Shown here one piece after another: positions 46,206 to 48,347 of a DNA stretch of 48,347 nt (positions within the stretch are counted from its first letter, which is position 1; every line of letters begins with the position of its first letter). The position numbers were made by a program, and so were the translations under genes. The notes below the pieces were generated by a model. The model searched no databases. It saw only the letters and a program-made list of their open reading frames with translations, and was not told the origin of the DNA. This DNA is from Sutterella sp. (GTDB lineage Bacteria; Pseudomonadota; Gammaproteobacteria; Burkholderiales; Burkholderiaceae_F), in NCBI RefSeq assembly GCF_030539355.1, contig NZ_JAUNSF010000012.1, positions 1 to 48,347 of the forward strand, written 5' to 3'.

Positions 46206-46403
46206 ATGGCTGAGAACGAAACGATTGAACTCAAGGACAACGAGCGCCAGAAGTGCGAGGTCTGGACCCGCGTGATGGGCTACCACCGTCCGGTTCAGAG
46301 CTTCAACATCGGCAAGAAGGGCGAGTTCCAGGAGCGTGTCTGCTTCACCGAGCAGCGCGCCGACGCCCACGGTGAGATCGCCCGCCCCTGCTGCGGCCGC
46401 TGA
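46206..46403 (+). CDS. stand-alone glycyl-radical domain of class III ribonucleotide reductase
   Basis: This 65-residue protein matches the extreme C terminus of NrdD: CEVWTRVMGYHRPV, then FNIGKKGEFQER. Gly25 in RVMGY is the expected radical-bearing glycine. In other class III enzymes this segment is fused to the large chain directly after the zinc region, where the upstream nrdD stops. AAGGAG lies 8 bp before the ATG. The tail ends in PCCGR, adding two cysteines not part of the usual motif. It presumably docks into NrdD and is activated by NrdG encoded 37 bp downstream. Function in trans is inferred. Confidence 0.85.
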   Translation: MAENETIELKDNERQKCEVWTRVMGYHRPVQSFNIGKKGEFQERVCFTEQRADAHGEIARPCCGR

Positions 46404-46440
46404 TCGAATCCTTCGTCGACAGAGAAACCTTGATATAGAG

Positions 46441-47247
46441 ATGACCGACATGGATGCCGCAGCGGCACGAGGGGTCATTCCGCTCGAACCCGCGGCACCG
46501 TCGGAACACTCTGATGTGATCCCGGCCTCGCGGCTTCGCGTTGCCGGGATCACGCCTTTCACGACCATCGATTTTCCGGGGAAGCTTTCCGCGGTCGCGT
46601 TCCTCCAGGGCTGCCCCTGGCGGTGCGTGTACTGCCAGAACCCCTGGATGCAGCCCACCGAGTTCGACCCGGCGCTCGAGCACGACTCGTGGGAGAAGCT
46701 CGAGGCGCTCCTCAGGAAAAGGAAGGGGCTCCTCGACGGCGTCGTCTTCTCCGGGGGCGAGCCCTGCGCGGATCCGGCGCTCAAAGCCGCCGTCGCCGCC
46801 GTGAAGGCGATGGGCTACGCCGTGGGGCTGCACACGGGAGGCATCATCCCGAAGCGCCTCGCCGAGGTGCTCCCGATGCTCGACTGGGTCGGGCTCGATG
46901 TGAAGGCGCCCCCGACGGACGCCGCGCTCTACGACCGCGTCACGGGCCGCGCGCACTCGGCCGCGCATTTTCTCGAAAGCTTCCGCATGATCCGTGAGAG
47001 CGGCGTCGCGCTCGAGTGCCGCACGACGGCCCATCCGGACTATCTCCCGGACGGGAAGCTCCTTGAACTCGCGGAATGGCTCCACGCCGAGGGCGTCGAT
47101 ACCTTCGCGCTCCAGATCTACCGCAAGCCCAACGGCGGCCTCTTCTCGGCCTTCCCGGCGGTGGGCTCGGACTATCCGGCCCCGGAGACGAAGGCGCGCC
47201 TTGAGGCGCTCTTCCCGAAGTTCATCGAACGGCGCAACGACCGCTGA
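46441..47247 (+). CDS. nrdG: anaerobic ribonucleotide reductase activase, radical SAM
   Basis: NrdG is a radical S-adenosylmethionine enzyme that generates the glycyl radical. The 268-residue protein has the [4Fe-4S] ligands Cys58, Cys62 and Cys65 in GCPWRCVYCQNP and the SAM-binding FSGGEPCADP. It belongs to the class with GITPFTTIDFPGKLS before the cluster. The frame opens at 46336 inside the upstream gene, but the ATG at 46441 is the first after its stop. It follows the glycyl-radical gene by 37 bp and is probably co-transcribed with it. A bidirectional terminator follows. Confidence 0.92.
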   Translation: MTDMDAAAARGVIPLEPAAPSEHSDVIPASRLRVAGITPFTTIDFPGKLSAVAFLQGCPWRCVYCQNPWMQPTEFDPALEHDSWEKLEALLRKRKGLLDGVVFSGGEPCADPALKAAVAAVKAMGYAVGLHTGGIIPKRLAEVLPMLDWVGLDVKAPPTDAALYDRVTGRAHSAAHFLESFRMIRESGVALECRTTAHPDYLPDGKLLELAEWLHAEGVDTFALQIYRKPNGGLFSAFPAVGSDYPAPETKARLEALFPKFIERRNDR

Positions 47248-47269
47248 CGCCGGGAGCGCAGAAACTGAA

Positions 47270-47309
47270 ACAGCCTGCTTTCCATCATGGGAAGGCAGGC
47301 TGTCTTCAT
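47270..47309 (+). terminator. bidirectional terminator between nrdG and hup
   Basis: ACAGCCTGC pairs with GCAGGCTGT and an inner TTCC/GGGAA extends the stem. Rightward it is followed by CTTCATATTC and leftward by TTCAGTTTC. It separates the converging nrdG and HU genes. Confidence 0.75.
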
Positions 47310-47359
47310 ATTCGGAGGCCGGGACGGGGAGTCGGATCCCGGGCCGGTGGAGAAGGTTC

Positions 47360-47641
47360 TCAGAGTTCCTCGTTCAGGAGTTCCTTGAAGGTGACGCCGG
47401 GCGTGAACTTCGGCTTTCTCTGCGAAGGAATGCGGATCTGCTCGCCCGTGGAGGGATTGCGACCCATGCGCGGGGCACTTTCAACACTCTTGAAGGTGCC
47501 GAACCCGATCAGTGTGACGGTCTCGCCGGCCCGGACGGCGGCGATGATCTCCTCGAGGGCGCTCACGATGATGCGGTCAACCTCTGCCTTGCTGGCAGTG
47601 TTGCGTGCTGCGACGCGGTCGACGAGTTGATTGCGGTTCAT
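47360..47641 (-). CDS. hup: nucleoid-associated protein HU
   Basis: This 93-residue DNA-bending protein is a member of the HU/IHF family. It begins MNRNQLVDRVA, has the dimer-core signature GFGTFK (47-52) and the DNA-binding arm GRNPSTGEQIRIP (60-72) with the conserved intercalating Pro. Sequence fits HU rather than IHF. CAGGAAAACC precedes the start. It is transcribed towards nrdG, which it meets at the shared terminator. Confidence 0.93.
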   Translation of the reverse strand: MNRNQLVDRVAARNTASKAEVDRIIVSALEEIIAAVRAGETVTLIGFGTFKSVESAPRMGRNPSTGEQIRIPSQRKPKFTPGVTFKELLNEEL

Positions 47642-47911
47642 TGATGTGGTTTTCCTGAAGATACGAAGGATCCGCGGGAGTGCAGGGACTTCTGGTCCGG
47701 ATGCTGCAGCCGGTGCACCCGAGCCGCGGACGGGCTGCCAAAAGGGGGAGGCTGCCTGTGAAGGCCTGAGAGCGTAGGAAAGAGCGGGATTTCGCCTTCC
47801 TCAGGACCGGCCAGACAGATGCCTCTGGGCAGAAAAAATCTAGTTGTCCCCTAACTTTAGCACCGGAAAACAATGGACGAGACTGTTCTTGTGTGACACT
47901 TTGGGCATGTT
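47642..47911. other. HU upstream region
   Basis: This region should carry the leftward hup promoter. TAGATT, read leftward near 47840, is a possible -10 without a clear -35. No gene is seen. Confidence 0.35.
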
Positions 47912-47973
47912 AGGGAAAACCCCTTTCTAGGTATTCGATCAGGGAAAACCCTATGTACCTCTAGAGGTATAGG
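47912..47973 (+). promoter_or_regulatory. double AGGGAAAACCCN site with palindrome and candidate promoter
   Basis: AGGGAAAACCCC (47912-47923) and AGGGAAAACCCT (47941-47952) have starts 29 bp apart. They are followed by the perfect palindrome TACCTCTAGAGGTA (47956-47969) and TATAGG (47968-47973), a possible -10 lying 15 bp after the second dyad. The dyad-to-(-10) distance is like that at autotransporter 1. Confidence 0.45.
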
Positions 47974-48347
47974 GGTTTTATGTTAAGGCAGACGGTGTCG
48001 CGCCGATGCGAATTGAGGAAGGACAAACATTCGAAATTTTTAACAGGAGAAACATTCAGTTTTGATGACATTGAGGTGGTTCCGGGTAGATAATGAACCT
48101 GTCGCGGAAATCGCGACAGCTGTCCCGGGCAACCGAGACATCTCCTTTGGTGGTAGTTTTAGAGTCATTGCTTCGACGCAAGACCGGCGGAGGGTGAAGG
48201 TTTTCACTTTCACCCGATGCTGGAGAACATCGGACGGACGAGCCGTCCGATGTTCTTCAGCGGTAAGTCGCTCAAGGACAGTCGGACAATGACTCTCTTT
48301 TTTCATGAAAGCAGAGTGGAGCCGCGGGCGCACGACGCCCTGCCCCC
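47974..48347 (+). other. structured non-coding segment at window end
   Basis: Consecutive hairpins are visible: CTGTCGCG/CGCGACAG (48099-48119), TGTCCCGG/CCGAGACA with a GCAA tetraloop (48121-48140), GGGTGAA/TTCACCC (48192-48215), and a 19-bp stem with one G-T pair and loop ACGAG (48219-48261). GGACAAACATTC and GGAGAAACATTC repeat at 48021 and 48046. A 76-codon frame crosses it but breaks no fewer structures than chance. It may be a non-coding RNA or the leader of a gene beyond the window. Confidence 0.4.

Noticed and set aside
45994-46206. nrdD split explained by a single frameshift or sequencing error
   Set aside because: The two parts are separated by 211 bp containing a hairpin, box-like dyads, a -10-like element and a good ribosome binding site, which one indel cannot produce.
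48150-48200. GTTTTAGAG word resembling a type II CRISPR repeat or tracrRNA part
   Set aside because: It occurs once, with no spaced repeats and no cas gene; a chance match is more likely.
48062-48292. 76-aa frame and a 97-aa opposite frame at the window end
   Set aside because: Neither resembles a known protein, both lie across strong hairpins, and no ribosome binding site is at the right distance.

Overview
This 48.3 kb window is GC-rich chromosomal DNA, mostly well-ordered core genes. Gene order and protein similarity point to a betaproteobacterium of the order Burkholderiales. An anaerobic, gut-type Sutterella-like lineage is the best guess, inferred from recognition only: lepA-lepB-rnc-era-recO-pdxJ-nagZ order, class III (oxygen-sensitive) ribonucleotide reductase, large type V autotransporters with an extended signal peptide, and an ISL3 transposase relic.

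Layout. 1-200: two tandem tRNA-Gly(GCC) genes. 413-5673: rpmF and the fatty acid synthesis cluster fabH-fabD-fabG-acpP-fabF; plsX, usual between rpmF and fabH, is absent. 6102-14554: lepA-lepB-rnc-era-recO, then a convergent AroM-family gene, then pdxJ-nagZ; acpS, usual after pdxJ, is absent. Era and RecO carry unusual N-terminal extensions. 14796-25050: two leftward autotransporters, the second about 2,490 residues with tandem ~1.25 kb repeats. 25417-26570: a free-standing ISL3-transposase zinc-finger ORF coupled to a Crp/Fnr-type regulator. 26571-27073: a structured intergenic region. 27074-31601: YczE/YitT-type membrane protein, HAD phosphatase, pncB and an ion-transporter-family antiporter. 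31790-34491: an ABC importer whose permease and ATPase are fused, with its binding protein. 34662-38036: guaB-guaA, leftward. 38442-42246: two tandem long-chain acyl-CoA synthetases, leftward. 42247-43951: 1.7 kb without a convincing protein gene but rich in regulatory structure. 43952-47247: anaerobic ribonucleotide reductase locus. 47360-47641: HU protein. 47642-48347: structured non-coding DNA running off the window.

The most interesting system is the anaerobic ribonucleotide reductase. The large NrdD chain (680 aa) stops just after its zinc-binding region and lacks the glycyl-radical segment. That segment (R-V-M-G-Y) is encoded by a separate 65-aa gene 211 bp downstream with its own ribosome binding site, a candidate promoter and candidate paired NrdR boxes; nrdG, the activase, follows. 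Paired NrdR-like boxes with the same 32-bp offset also precede nrdD. This looks like a two-piece class III reductase with the radical domain supplied in trans, comparable in logic to the YfiD/GrcA spare part of pyruvate formate-lyase.

A second candidate lies at 42607-42862: two NtrC-type dyads, a degenerate sigma-54 promoter and a very strong terminator, in the layout expected for a nitrogen-regulated small RNA. A recurrent AGGG-N4-CCCT dyad also appears near several promoters in the window.
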